From Candidatus Heimdallarchaeota archaeon (GTDB lineage Archaea; Asgardarchaeota; Heimdallarchaeia; JABLTI01): DNA of 64,000 nucleotides. The position numbers and the translations under genes are program-made. The notes beneath the pieces were generated by a model that ran no database searches, was not told where the DNA came from, and saw only the letters and a program-made list of their open reading frames with translations. Position 1 is the stretch's first letter; every line of letters begins with the position of its first letter. The stretch is taken from NCBI GenBank assembly GCA_030614005.1, contig JAUWKS010000006.1, forward strand, positions 26,213 to 90,212, given 5' to 3'. Shown piece by piece: positions 1-9,590 of this stretch.

Positions 1-1
1 C

Positions 2-628
2 CCTGTAGGTTATTATAAGAATAGTTCTTATGGACAAGCAGAATTTATTGCCGCATGTATTGGTCAAGATAATGAATACTGGTTTGCAACCCGGGATCAC
101 CAAATAACAATTTCTGTGCCAGAAATTATCTTTGATGTAGTGGATTTCACGGTTAGTGTTTACAATATCACAGCCTTTTCTGATTATAAGAACACGTTAC
201 TTGATTACTATGAATTAGAACAAAAACCAATATATGAATTTGCTGAAGATGTTAGAGCACATGATTGTAAAGTATTCTTATATGATGGTATTAAATCAAG
301 TATAACTGAAGAGCTTCTATGGGATTTCGCTGAAGAATATTGGTTTGTAGAGGATATTGACGTCTCTGCCTTACCAGACAATGACTATTACATATCTGCT
401 AGAATAGTTAACATGAATATTAACGTAACTACCCCCCAATGGGGTCCAGCATCGATTATTTTCACTATTAATCGACCAATGCCTGTTATCTTTTGGATCC
501 TACCTGAATTCTTTGTTGCAGGATTCGTAGTATTATTTGGTTGGTTAGCCTGGTGGCGACCAAGACAAAAGAGACTACAAATAGAAAAAGAACGTGAAGC
601 AAAAATCGACAAAGGTTTCATGGATTAG
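2..628 (+). CDS. C-terminal part of an extracellular protein with a C-terminal transmembrane anchor (5' truncated by window edge)
   Basis: Frame 2 is open from position 2 (PVGYYKNSSYGQAEFIAACIG...), upstream of the listed start at 116. C-terminal hydrophobic segment VIFWILPEFFVAGFVVLFGWLAWW followed by a basic tail. Confidence 0.6.
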   Translation, partial: PVGYYKNSSYGQAEFIAACIGQDNEYWFATRDHQITISVPEIIFDVVDFTVSVYNITAFSDYKNTLLDYYELEQKPIYEFAEDVRAHDCKVFLYDGIKSSITEELLWDFAEEYWFVEDIDVSALPDNDYYISARIVNMNINVTTPQWGPASIIFTINRPMPVIFWILPEFFVAGFVVLFGWLAWWRPRQKRLQIEKEREAKIDKGFMD

Positions 629-783
629 AAGCCTTTTCTTTTTCCTTTTTTTTCATTCATTTTATAACGATTAAATTTTTCTCTTTATTATAAAGATACT
701 AGAACTAATACAAAGGATTATTTTACTAAACGTATTTTATAACATTAATTGTAATGTTTAGAGGAAAAAAATAAGGTGATACT

Positions 784-2592
784 TTGCTTAAATGGAAAAG
801 AAGAACTGGAAGTACAAGTTTAGTTTATTTCATGCTTATTCTTATAACTTTAACCACAGTAGCATCCGCTACTACTGTTCAAGCAGCTACGTATCAATAT
901 TTCTTTCGAGTTGATATATTAAGTCAAAGTGATATACCTACTAAACATATCGCTAATCTTATAGCTCAAGAATTAAATAGGATAAGAATTGACTCAATAA
1001 TAAGTTCACAAACTACAGGTGTTTTTGCAGCTGAACTTGTTTCACGAAATTTTGATATTGTATTTAGTGAATTTAAATGGCCAAATTTAGATGTTGATCC
1101 CTCTATCTATTTCTCTGAAAGTAGCTCTGGTAATTATTGGGGTTTGGATGATGAAATGGCTGGTGGGGCACTAAACGAAGAGTTAATTAGAGAAGGATTA
1201 ATTGAAACTAATTTGGCTGAGCGAGTAAATATTTACCATCAATGGCAAGAGAATTTAGTCAATGAACTATTGCCTGTAATTCCTTGTTATTCCACGGTAG
1301 AAACATATGTTTCTTGGGATACATTAGCTGGTTGGGATCACGAGGATGGAATCATTGCATCGTTACCGTATATGGAATGGTCTGCTAAACATTCCAGTCA
1401 TCAAAATGACAGTGCTTTTGTTGATTATTTAGAAGAATGGGATATTCTTAATCCTTTATTCGTAGAGGATAATTTTGTTATTTCTTTAATTGCAGAGCCC
1501 TTATTTAGAGTTGATTATAATAATAATCCAGTTCCAGTTCTTGCTACGGGTTGGGAATACTCGGAAAATGATACTGTCTTAACAATTTATCTACGAGAAA
1601 ATGTTTTATGGCAACCTGATAAAGATAATATTTTTACTTCTGAATATTTTGGTGCTGATGATGTTCTATTTTCTATTTTAGCATACCAAGAGCTTTCAAC
1701 AATGGGTACCTATTTTGATTGGATAGAATCAGTTGAAAAAATAAATGATACTGCTGTGAAGATAACTATAGATGGAGATAAAGATACTGCCGATAATCAG
1801 CCATATGCTTCTGCATTAATCTCTCTAAATAACCTTATTCTACCTGAGCATTATTTGAATGCTAGTGTTGTAAATGGTTTGCCTGATACTTCTAAACCTG
1901 AATGGACAGACTATAGTCTTCTTGGGATGGGAACAGGTATGTACTATTTTGTTCCAGGGCAATTTCTGGAGGGTGTTCAAGCGATTTTATATAGTAATGA
2001 TGACTGGTGGGGTTCAACGCCAAGTGGCTATAATGAAGATTTAGATATGAAACAATACACTTTCAGAATCCAAAGTTCATTAAACACTATTCAGTTATTA
2101 TTTCAAGGTGGTACTTTAGATATATACAAAGATTACCGGGAAACTGACACTGATTTTGATGTTTCTCCATATCTAAAGAAGACTCGAAACAGTTTTGATA
2201 TGACTTATATCGGTTTCAATTTGAAGTCAACTTCATGCCCCGAGTTAGGCGATCAAACATTAACCGAAGATGGAACAATGTCAAAAGGACTTGCTGTAAG
2301 GAAAGCAATTGCTCATTTACTCAACAAGAATGATTTAGATGATAAACTTGAAATTGAAATAGAAATAACTGAATCACCACTATCAACTAGATTTGGTTCT
2401 TACATTAAATCTGATTTAACTATCTATGAAACCGATATAGACAAAGCAAAGTATTATATGTTAAAGGCAGGCTTTGATCCAGAAACTATACCGGCTCCTG
2501 GTTTTACATCAATTTCCACGATTATGTCAATTTTTATTTTAACTGTAATAGTAAGTATCTATTCCAATAAAAAAATCAAAAAGCAGAGTTAA
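784..2592 (+). CDS. Extracytoplasmic oligopeptide/nickel-type ABC substrate-binding protein (SBP_bac_5-like), apparently permuted, with C-terminal TM anchor
   Basis: Motifs ISLIAEPLFRVDYNNNPVPVLATGWEYSENDTVLTIYLRENVLWQPD and YFGADDVLFSILAYQ are typical of the N-terminal part of this family but occur mid-protein. Signal peptide at N-term; PAPGFTSISTIMSIFILTVIVSIYSNKKIKK at C-term. TTG start. Confidence 0.7.
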   Translation: MLKWKRRTGSTSLVYFMLILITLTTVASATTVQAATYQYFFRVDILSQSDIPTKHIANLIAQELNRIRIDSIISSQTTGVFAAELVSRNFDIVFSEFKWPNLDVDPSIYFSESSSGNYWGLDDEMAGGALNEELIREGLIETNLAERVNIYHQWQENLVNELLPVIPCYSTVETYVSWDTLAGWDHEDGIIASLPYMEWSAKHSSHQNDSAFVDYLEEWDILNPLFVEDNFVISLIAEPLFRVDYNNNPVPVLATGWEYSENDTVLTIYLRENVLWQPDKDNIFTSEYFGADDVLFSILAYQELSTMGTYFDWIESVEKINDTAVKITIDGDKDTADNQPYASALISLNNLILPEHYLNASVVNGLPDTSKPEWTDYSLLGMGTGMYYFVPGQFLEGVQAILYSNDDWWGSTPSGYNEDLDMKQYTFRIQSSLNTIQLLFQGGTLDIYKDYRETDTDFDVSPYLKKTRNSFDMTYIGFNLKSTSCPELGDQTLTEDGTMSKGLAVRKAIAHLLNKNDLDDKLEIEIEITESPLSTRFGSYIKSDLTIYETDIDKAKYYMLKAGFDPETIPAPGFTSISTIMSIFILTVIVSIYSNKKIKKQS

Positions 2593-2630
2593 TAAAAAAA
2601 AATTAGCTCGCTAACTACTTTTTTTACAAA
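2588..2630 (+). terminator. Probable terminator: AGTTA...TAACT inverted repeat followed by T-run
   Basis: agttaataaaaaaaaattagctcgctaactactttttttac just after the stop codon. Confidence 0.4.
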
Positions 2631-2760
2631 TTTTCGTTGAAGCTACTTTCAAGTAACCTTTTAATCTAAAACGGAGTATCTCTACTAGAAAGTAAAAAGA
2701 TTGATATATCTGCACTCTCTCAATAGAAAAGATAACTAATCAAATGGAGTCAATTGAATT

Positions 2761-3132
2761 TTGTCTGCGAAGTTTTTAACAAATGAAGAAATAGAAGAGA
2801 AAATAAGATTATTTTTATCTGACCATGATTACCAATTTAACGAAAAAGTTGTTGTTCAAAAGAGATTAAAAGCAGTAGATTTCGAAGTAATAACATCTGA
2901 TTCAAAAGTAGCAATTCTTTTATTTCTTTGGAATCGCTCAGTTCCATATGATAAAGTATACTACGCTGAAGAATATATGAATAAATATGAATACAGTAAA
3001 GTGATTTTAGTAAGTAGGCAAATGAGTCCAAGAGCAAAGGAAATTATTAAAAAAGAGAAATTACCCATTGAGATAATTTTCGAATCAGATTTCAGAACTA
3101 TGAAAAGTAGTCCACTATTAGGAAAATTATGA
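2761..3132 (+). CDS. Small protein resembling a restriction-endonuclease-like fold (possibly degenerate), function unknown
   Basis: 123 aa; pattern VDFEVITSDSKVAILLFLWNRSVPYDKVYYAEEYMNK. TTG start. Confidence 0.45.
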   Translation: MSAKFLTNEEIEEKIRLFLSDHDYQFNEKVVVQKRLKAVDFEVITSDSKVAILLFLWNRSVPYDKVYYAEEYMNKYEYSKVILVSRQMSPRAKEIIKKEKLPIEIIFESDFRTMKSSPLLGKL

Positions 3133-3180
3133 TGAACAAAGTAATGAAATAAGATTCCTTACTTTCTTTCTTTTTCTTAG

Positions 3181-3489
3181 TTATTGCTCTAAAGCTAGAA
3201 GCTCTTTCGCTAATTTATTTGGTATTCTAGGCCAAATCAATTCTAATAATGCTCCATCACATTTGTTGCATTTCACTTTCTTTTCAATAAAACCATCGTC
3301 ATAATATTCATATGAACTAGAAATCAATTTTTCACATAAAATATCGATATTACATTTTTCACATCGAAAATATTTTTTTGGTTTTGCTACTTTTGGCGGC
3401 CAAGTGTATATTGAGCAAGACACACATTGTGAACGGCCATCACATTGTAAATGATTTCCTCTAACAGTCATGAAATCAAATCCTTTCAA
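3181..3489 (-). CDS. Small multi-zinc-ribbon protein
   Basis: CxxC pairs: QCVSC, FRCEKC, VKCNKC. Confidence 0.5.
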   Translation of the reverse strand: MKGFDFMTVRGNHLQCDGRSQCVSCSIYTWPPKVAKPKKYFRCEKCNIDILCEKLISSSYEYYDDGFIEKKVKCNKCDGALLELIWPRIPNKLAKELLALEQ

Positions 3490-3647
3490 ATTCTTGAGTA
3501 TTTAATTATAATAACCTTCAAACATCTTTTCGGTTTACGCAAAAATCAAGCATCTAATATGGAGTTTCATACAGAAAATTCACCTACTATTCTCTGCTGA
3601 AGATTATTCATAGCATTTTCTTAAAGCTTATTTGGTAGTTAATATTA

Positions 3648-3881
3648 TTAATCCTCATCAACATTTTCTTTATCAGAGGAAAGATACCAATCTAAATAGT
3701 CTTTATTCTTCTTCTTTTGCTCGTACTCTGGATCGTCATTACCTCGTTTTGAACCAGCAAAATGTTGGCGCTTCGTTTGATCAAACTGATAGCGATTAAT
3801 GACTAAACCGCAGGAAGTACAAACATAATGAGGTGGATCCGTTTCCATTTTACCTTTACAACTTGGGCATCTAGGGGCCAT
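3648..3881 (-). CDS. Small zinc-ribbon protein
   Basis: MAPRCPSCKGKMETDPPHYVCTSCGLVINRYQF: two CxxC knuckles, TFIIB-like spacing. Confidence 0.55.
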   Translation of the reverse strand: MAPRCPSCKGKMETDPPHYVCTSCGLVINRYQFDQTKRQHFAGSKRGNDDPEYEQKKKNKDYLDWYLSSDKENVDED

Positions 3882-4021
3882 TTTTGTTACTCCATACTTA
3901 TGTTGATTCTTCTAATATAAAATGCTTTTTTAAATGGTTACTTCATTATTATTAATACTGACAATCAACAAGAAAAGAGTTTTGATATATCACATTGACT
4001 TGAAATTAACACTAAATTATT

Positions 4022-4447
4022 TCATTTCTTAGCTATCTGGTTTTGATTCAATTTTATTTTCGGTTTTACAACATTAAGTAGGACAGTAATTTTCTCTTTT
4101 AGCTTCCAACAGATTTTATAGAACTCTTCAATATTCTCAATTCCTTCCAACTTATTGAACATATCAAGCGTTTCAAGAAAAGCTTGGCGTATTTTCCGTT
4201 CAGCTCTAACTTGTTTGAGTGTTTCCTTAAACTCCTCTTTCCATTTCTGACCAAGTGTTTTATCCTCCAAATTATTTAGTAACTTTAGAGTTGCGACAAT
4301 GAATTCCACATCTGATCTTGCTTTCCAAATTATATCATAGAATTTAGTATAATCTTCAGGATCGAGTTTATCGTAAACATTCTGAATACCTTTTCGAGCT
4401 TTGTCTAATTTTTGAACAATTTCTTCACTTAATGCCATGGTATTCAC
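4022..4447 (-). CDS. Helical protein of unknown function
   Basis: 141 aa ORF, charged and helical, fills the gap between neighbouring genes. Confidence 0.45.
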   Translation of the reverse strand: MNTMALSEEIVQKLDKARKGIQNVYDKLDPEDYTKFYDIIWKARSDVEFIVATLKLLNNLEDKTLGQKWKEEFKETLKQVRAERKIRQAFLETLDMFNKLEGIENIEEFYKICWKLKEKITVLLNVVKPKIKLNQNQIAKK

Positions 4448-4493
4448 AATCCGAGAGAAAATTATTCCGAATTATAAATAAATTATTCTGAAG

Positions 4494-5900
4494 CTATTTT
4501 TCTTTTTTAAGTAGTTTATCAATTCGCTTGTCAACTTTTCCTTGGAAAATTAAATAATCGCCAAAGTTTTCTCTCTCTGTAATTTCCCCAGCAAGATTTT
4601 TCTGCATTAATTCTTTTACAAAAGGAATTTCTTTTGTGTGACCAAGAACCCACATTGCTTTTACTAGAGCTACTTCTGGCAGCATATTTGCTAGAGGAAT
4701 TACACCTGCTTCTAATAATAGTCTACCTGTTTCATACACATTCATTCCTACAAATCCCCACAAGCATTGTGAGGTCATAAAAACAGGTATATTTTCATCT
4801 TTTGCTCTCTGAATAGAATTTATTTTATTCTGATTTACATGACCTAAACCAGTTCCTGCAATAACAAGTCCATGGTAGCCATTATCAATATAGTAATCAA
4901 TAATTTCTGGATCTACTCCAGGATAGCTATAGAGCAAACCAACTTTTCCATCGATTTTTATATCAACTTCAAAATCATTACGCTTTTGATTTCGTTTATT
5001 GTAATCTACACCTGTTGGTATGATTTTACCTTGTTCTACTTTGGCTAAAGGTGCTTCACCAATTGTCCGGAAGGCATCTCTTCTACTGGAATGCATTTTT
5101 CTAACTCTGGTGCCGCGATGAAGTATATTATACGTATCACCAGACTGCCCATGCATGCAAACCATTACTTCGGCAATGTCTGAATGAACCGCAGCTTGCA
5201 CACTACTAATCAAATTTAATGCAGCATCACTTGAAGGTCTATCGCTACTTCTTTGGGACCCAACTAAAATAATAGGTCTGTCAACATTTTTGAGCATAAA
5301 AGAAAGTGCTGCAGCAGTGTAATGGAGCGTATCTGTACCATGAGTAATAATGATGCCCTCTGGATCCATACTATCAACATAGTTAGCAATTTCATTTGCT
5401 ATTGTAGACCAATTTGATGGTACAATATTTTCACTGAGAACTTGAAATAAAGAATGAGTTTCAAGATTAGCAATAGCTTTCAATTCTGGAATGGCATTAA
5501 ATAATTCTTGAGGCGTAAAGGCAGGGATAACTGCTCCTGTTGAATAATCAAGCTTTGATGCAACAGTACCTCCTGTGCCCAATAAAACTACTGTTGGTTT
5601 TTTCGTGTCTTTTTCGTAAAATTTAGTTGAAGTTTTGTAATCAGGTTTTACTTCCCCAATAACCTTGATTTCTTCAATATTATCTATTTTTATACCAATA
5701 TTATAACCACTTTCTAATTTGATAATTAAATGTTGGTCATTACCGTGTTCCCCTCTAGGGATAATTACCCCTTTTAGAATGCCTTTTGTTGATTTTAAAG
5801 TGACTTTTGACCAAACGTTGACTTCTCGGTCTTGAAGCCATTGTGCTGCAATCCCGTAATAACCAGTCTTAAATTCTTCAGGCACTTTACATCCACTCAA
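4494..5900 (-). CDS. gatD: Glutamyl-tRNA(Gln) amidotransferase subunit D (asparaginase-like)
   Basis: VVLLGTGGTVASKLDYSTGAVIPAFTP, GIIITHGTDTLHYTAAALSFML, GSQRSSDRPSSDAALNL: asparaginase signatures plus GatD N-terminal barrel. gatE lies divergently adjacent. Confidence 0.95.
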   Translation of the reverse strand: MSGCKVPEEFKTGYYGIAAQWLQDREVNVWSKVTLKSTKGILKGVIIPRGEHGNDQHLIIKLESGYNIGIKIDNIEEIKVIGEVKPDYKTSTKFYEKDTKKPTVVLLGTGGTVASKLDYSTGAVIPAFTPQELFNAIPELKAIANLETHSLFQVLSENIVPSNWSTIANEIANYVDSMDPEGIIITHGTDTLHYTAAALSFMLKNVDRPIILVGSQRSSDRPSSDAALNLISSVQAAVHSDIAEVMVCMHGQSGDTYNILHRGTRVRKMHSSRRDAFRTIGEAPLAKVEQGKIIPTGVDYNKRNQKRNDFEVDIKIDGKVGLLYSYPGVDPEIIDYYIDNGYHGLVIAGTGLGHVNQNKINSIQRAKDENIPVFMTSQCLWGFVGMNVYETGRLLLEAGVIPLANMLPEVALVKAMWVLGHTKEIPFVKELMQKNLAGEITERENFGDYLIFQGKVDKRIDKLLKKEK

Positions 5901-6061
5901 AGCTTATATCTAGTCTTATTCCACATCAATGGAATAGATATCTATTTCTTTAAATTTTTGATGAAAAATTGCTTATTAATTGCTAACAAAGTTTTATATC
6001 ATTATAACGAGAACGGTTTTAGATACCAAGTGAACTATTCAAAATACTAGAGGTTTTAGAA

Positions 6062-7999
6062 ATGGACCAAGCAACCAAAGAGCAATCAGATTTTGATTAT
6101 CAATCTTTAGGATTGAAATGTGGTCTCGAACTTCATCAACAACTTGAAACCGGGAGAAAATTGTTTTGCAGATGCAAAACTGATTTGCAACTTGATGAAC
6201 CTTTAACCAGAATAACTAGACATATGAGACCAACGCTTTCTGAAATGGGCGAATACGATAAAGCTGCGCTAATGGAATTTAAAAAACAAAAAATAATTAC
6301 TTACGAAGTGCATGATAGTACCTGTACATATGAAATTGATGAAACCCCTCCTTTTGATCCAGATGCAAAAGCAATAGATCTTGCAATTACAATAGCTCGA
6401 TTACTACAAATGGAAATTCTAGATGAATTGCATGTAAATCGAAAGCAATACTTGGATGGTTCTATTCCAACTGGTTTTCAGAGAACAATGATAGTTGGTG
6501 TGGGTGGTAAAGTAAAAATCGCAAAGAGAACAATAAATCTTGATATGCTTGCTTTAGAGGAGGATTCGTGCAGAGAAGTAACAAATATAGGTCAAAATAT
6601 TGTTTGGCGAGTAGATCGTTTAGGTACTCCTTTAGTAGAAATTGCTACTAAAACATTTAATTTAGATAATCCTGAAGAAATAAAGGATATTGCTATAGGG
6701 ATTGGTAGAATTCTCCGTGCAACTGGGAAAGTAAAACGTGGATTAGGAACCATTCGCCAAGATTTGAATATCAGCATTGAAAAAGGAGCAAGAATAGAAA
6801 TAAAAGGGGTACAAATTTTAGATATGCTTCCTGAATATGTAAGATTAGAAGTTAAACGACAAATAACACTAATAGAAATAAAAGAAGAAATGGAAAAGCG
6901 CAAACTTTCACCGGCACTTTTTGAGAATAACGCTGAAAATTGTAAAGACATATTCAAAAAAACAAAGTGTAAATTCCTTATTACTGCAATAAAAAACAAA
7001 GATCAAATTATAGGTCTAAAACTTCCGGGGATGTCGGGCTTATTAGGGAAAGAAGTACAAATTGGCAGATCTTTTGGAAAAGAGATTGCTGATAGAGTGA
7101 AAGTAATTACAGGTATAGGTGGAATTCTTCATACTGATGAGCTGCCTAATTACGGTATTGCTGAAACTGAAGTAGCAACATTACGTGATAAGTTCGACTG
7201 TCAAAAAAATGATGTAGTTGTAATAGTGCTTGGAAAGAAAGAAGATACAAAAAAAGCAATAGAAGAAGTACTTACTCGAGTCAAAGAGGCATTTGATGGT
7301 GTTCCCGAAGAAACAAGACATGCTGTTGATGATGGTACAACAACTTTTCGAAGGTATTTAGGTGGTGCTGGTAGAATGTATCCCGATACTGATTCTTATC
7401 CAATAATTATCTCAGAATCTCGAGTTAAGAGACTTGAGAATGAATTGCCCGAATTGCCCGATAAGAAAGAAGAAAGATACATCCAGATTTACAATTTGCC
7501 TGAAGCAGTTGCTAAGAGTCTAGCAATATCTCCTAGAGTGTCTTTATTTGAAGATTTAGTAAAAATGGGTTTGGACCCAACACTTGTAGCAGTAACTTTA
7601 GATCAAACTTTGAAGTCATTGGAACGCGAAAAAATACCTATTGAAAAATTAACTGATACCATAATCAAAACGATTTTTCAGTTTTTACTTGAGAAAAAAA
7701 TTGCTAAAGAAGCTATTCCCATACTGTTACGATATCTAGCTGAGCATCCAAAAGAAAAGGTAAATGAAGCACTTACTGCTCTTGGGTTAGTATCAATATC
7801 TGAAAAGGAATTGATAACAATTATTGATAAAGAATTAACTAAAAATAAAGAATTGTTGGAAAAATCTGGGAGTAGAGCATTAGGAAAAATCATCGGTTTT
7901 GTTATGACTCAAGTAAGAGGAAAAATAGATGGAAAAATAGTTAACGAATTTGTTAAGAAACAACTGTCTGAAAAACTCGAAGAGATTGGTGTAGAATAA
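6062..7999 (+). CDS. gatE: Glutamyl-tRNA(Gln) amidotransferase subunit E
   Basis: LGLKCGLELHQQLETGRKLFCRC, HVNRKQYLDGSIPTGFQRT, RLGTPLVEIAT: GatB/GatE family with GAD insertion and YqeY-like tail. Confidence 0.96.
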   Translation: MDQATKEQSDFDYQSLGLKCGLELHQQLETGRKLFCRCKTDLQLDEPLTRITRHMRPTLSEMGEYDKAALMEFKKQKIITYEVHDSTCTYEIDETPPFDPDAKAIDLAITIARLLQMEILDELHVNRKQYLDGSIPTGFQRTMIVGVGGKVKIAKRTINLDMLALEEDSCREVTNIGQNIVWRVDRLGTPLVEIATKTFNLDNPEEIKDIAIGIGRILRATGKVKRGLGTIRQDLNISIEKGARIEIKGVQILDMLPEYVRLEVKRQITLIEIKEEMEKRKLSPALFENNAENCKDIFKKTKCKFLITAIKNKDQIIGLKLPGMSGLLGKEVQIGRSFGKEIADRVKVITGIGGILHTDELPNYGIAETEVATLRDKFDCQKNDVVVIVLGKKEDTKKAIEEVLTRVKEAFDGVPEETRHAVDDGTTTFRRYLGGAGRMYPDTDSYPIIISESRVKRLENELPELPDKKEERYIQIYNLPEAVAKSLAISPRVSLFEDLVKMGLDPTLVAVTLDQTLKSLEREKIPIEKLTDTIIKTIFQFLLEKKIAKEAIPILLRYLAEHPKEKVNEALTALGLVSISEKELITIIDKELTKNKELLEKSGSRALGKIIGFVMTQVRGKIDGKIVNEFVKKQLSEKLEEIGVE

Positions 8000-8007
8000 A
8001 GAGTGAA

Positions 8008-8550
8008 TTATTGAGATAGACTTTTCACATCTATTTTCATTTTTACTACTCTGCCATATCCTTCATCTAATTCTTCAAGAATGTCTCTTACAATCATATC
8101 GTTTACTTTGTCACGAATGATTCGTCTCGAAGCAGTTCCTCTTTCTTGTTTTACTAAGGCTGTCAGCTGAGAAATATTCTTTGGACCTTCTCGAGTTAAA
8201 ACATCTACAATTAGCCTTTCTATAGCATCAAGATTTACATCAGGACGTAATCGCATAATCCACTTTGAAGGAGAGAATAAAGTTGCAACATTTGTTACTT
8301 CCTGGAATGTTCGTAATAATGCAAGGGTCATATTGAGTGATCCAGTGGCATCGTGCAAATCAGGACTTATCTTATCAATTTTGCTCTCTAGTTCAGATAT
8401 TCTTTCAATTGTCTTGTCTAATTTATCATTCAGAATAGTAAGAGCTCCAAGATTAATTGTTTGCAATTGCTCTTTTTTCTCGTCGTTCTGTTTTTCTTTA
8501 TCTGACATAGACATTTGCCTGCCTTCATTACAAGTTGAAAGACGGTTCAA
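8008..8550 (-). CDS. Coiled-coil plus winged-helix-like protein, function unknown
   Basis: N-terminal heptad-rich segment; C-terminal RLIVDVLTREGPKNISQLTALVKQERGTASRRIIRDKVNDMI resembles a wHTH. Start could be the ATG at about 8514 (MSMSDKEK). Confidence 0.55.
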   Translation of the reverse strand: MNRLSTCNEGRQMSMSDKEKQNDEKKEQLQTINLGALTILNDKLDKTIERISELESKIDKISPDLHDATGSLNMTLALLRTFQEVTNVATLFSPSKWIMRLRPDVNLDAIERLIVDVLTREGPKNISQLTALVKQERGTASRRIIRDKVNDMIVRDILEELDEGYGRVVKMKIDVKSLSQ

Positions 8551-8659
8551 TTTACAGTTTAGTATACTTTACTTACACATTTCTGATATTTAAACCTTTT
8601 ATTATTAGTGAAAACCCCTAAGAGTTTTCCAATAGAAATCCACTGCCTAGGATTTTAGC

Positions 8660-9040
8660 TCACAAAATTATGGTTGAAAAGTTCTTAAATTTCTTTCCAG
8701 TCTTTTTTTTTGATTCAGCTATTTCAATCTCGTCTTCTTCGTTATCTGTTTTTCCTTTGCTAATTCTAACCATTTTGATAAGACCAACCACGCTGCCATA
8801 ATCGTAGAGCATAGATCTGTATTTTCTAGCAAAAATTCTGGCATCTTTTCTTGGCATACCACTTTTAACCATTTTACGTTGGGTACGGATCTTGATTATT
8901 TCTCTTCTGATTGGTAAAACAATCAATCTTGGTAAAATTACAAAAGTAAATAATATGCATAACCAGAAGAATTGTAATGCGATAATAAATATATTCGCTG
9001 TAATTTTCCAAAATCTACAACGTGCCATAAAAAAACACAA
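8660..9040 (-). CDS. Small membrane protein, function unknown
   Basis: One long hydrophobic segment (ITANIFIIALQFFWLCILFTFVILPRLIVLPI), then a basic, charged tail. Confidence 0.5.
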   Translation of the reverse strand: MCFFMARCRFWKITANIFIIALQFFWLCILFTFVILPRLIVLPIRREIIKIRTQRKMVKSGMPRKDARIFARKYRSMLYDYGSVVGLIKMVRISKGKTDNEEDEIEIAESKKKTGKKFKNFSTIIL

Positions 9041-9069
9041 CCTGCCTTCAATAAAACAATTGTTGAGGG

Positions 9070-9396
9070 TTAATCCTCATATTTCTTTTTGGTATCGATA
9101 TTGATATTTTGCATTGCTTTTCCTATGATATTGATTGAATCTGCGTATTTATTGACCATAGCTTTAACCATATCTTCTGGTAATCCTTGCTCTGTCAGAG
9201 TCTTGTAGATTGTTCCAATTCCTAAGGCAAATTGCTCTGCTGTATCAGCTGAGTACAATGCATTGAGTAATCCCTTTATTAATCCTGGAATTTCTTGATT
9301 GATTACTCCAAAGAGTTCTTTAATATCTTCGATAGGGATATCATCGCTTACTTTCTCAATTGTGATTCGTTTTTCCTTCTTTTTTTCTTCGGACAT
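9070..9396 (-). CDS. Small helical protein, function unknown
   Basis: 108 aa, co-directional with 8660..9040 and 8008..8550. Confidence 0.5.
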   Translation of the reverse strand: MSEEKKKEKRITIEKVSDDIPIEDIKELFGVINQEIPGLIKGLLNALYSADTAEQFALGIGTIYKTLTEQGLPEDMVKAMVNKYADSINIIGKAMQNINIDTKKKYED

Positions 9397-9441
9397 ATTT
9401 TGATCACCTTAATTATTTTATGTGTATACTATTACATTTAA

Positions 9442-9481
9442 CTGGTCACAATATATGAGTTCATTGGTGATTTGTGACCAG
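9442..9481. promoter_or_regulatory. Perfect 10-bp inverted repeat CTGGTCACAA-N20-TTGTGACCAG in a divergent intergenic region
   Basis: Read directly: actggtcacaatatatgagttcattggtgatttgtgaccagat. Confidence 0.5.
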
Positions 9482-9590
9482 ATATCTTACTTATTACTTT
9501 GGTATTTCTTTTATTCAGCTTTTTTCTCCAAAAGTTTTTTGAAAATAAAGGTATTATGTAAAGAGCATTAATTCAATTGAAGTGTTGTAA

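Noticed and set aside
388-621. Short ORFs antisense to well-supported genes (e.g. 388..621-, 6592..6999-, 27715..28179-, 42886..43311-, 43555..43905-, 54868..55344-)
   Set aside because: They lie wholly opposite recognised conserved genes, show low-complexity or Ser/Ile/Leu-rich translations and no family motifs; they look like shadow ORFs.
5832-6050. ORF 5832..6050 (+) between gatD and gatE
   Set aside because: Overlaps the gatD start and the divergent promoter region; no recognisable domain.
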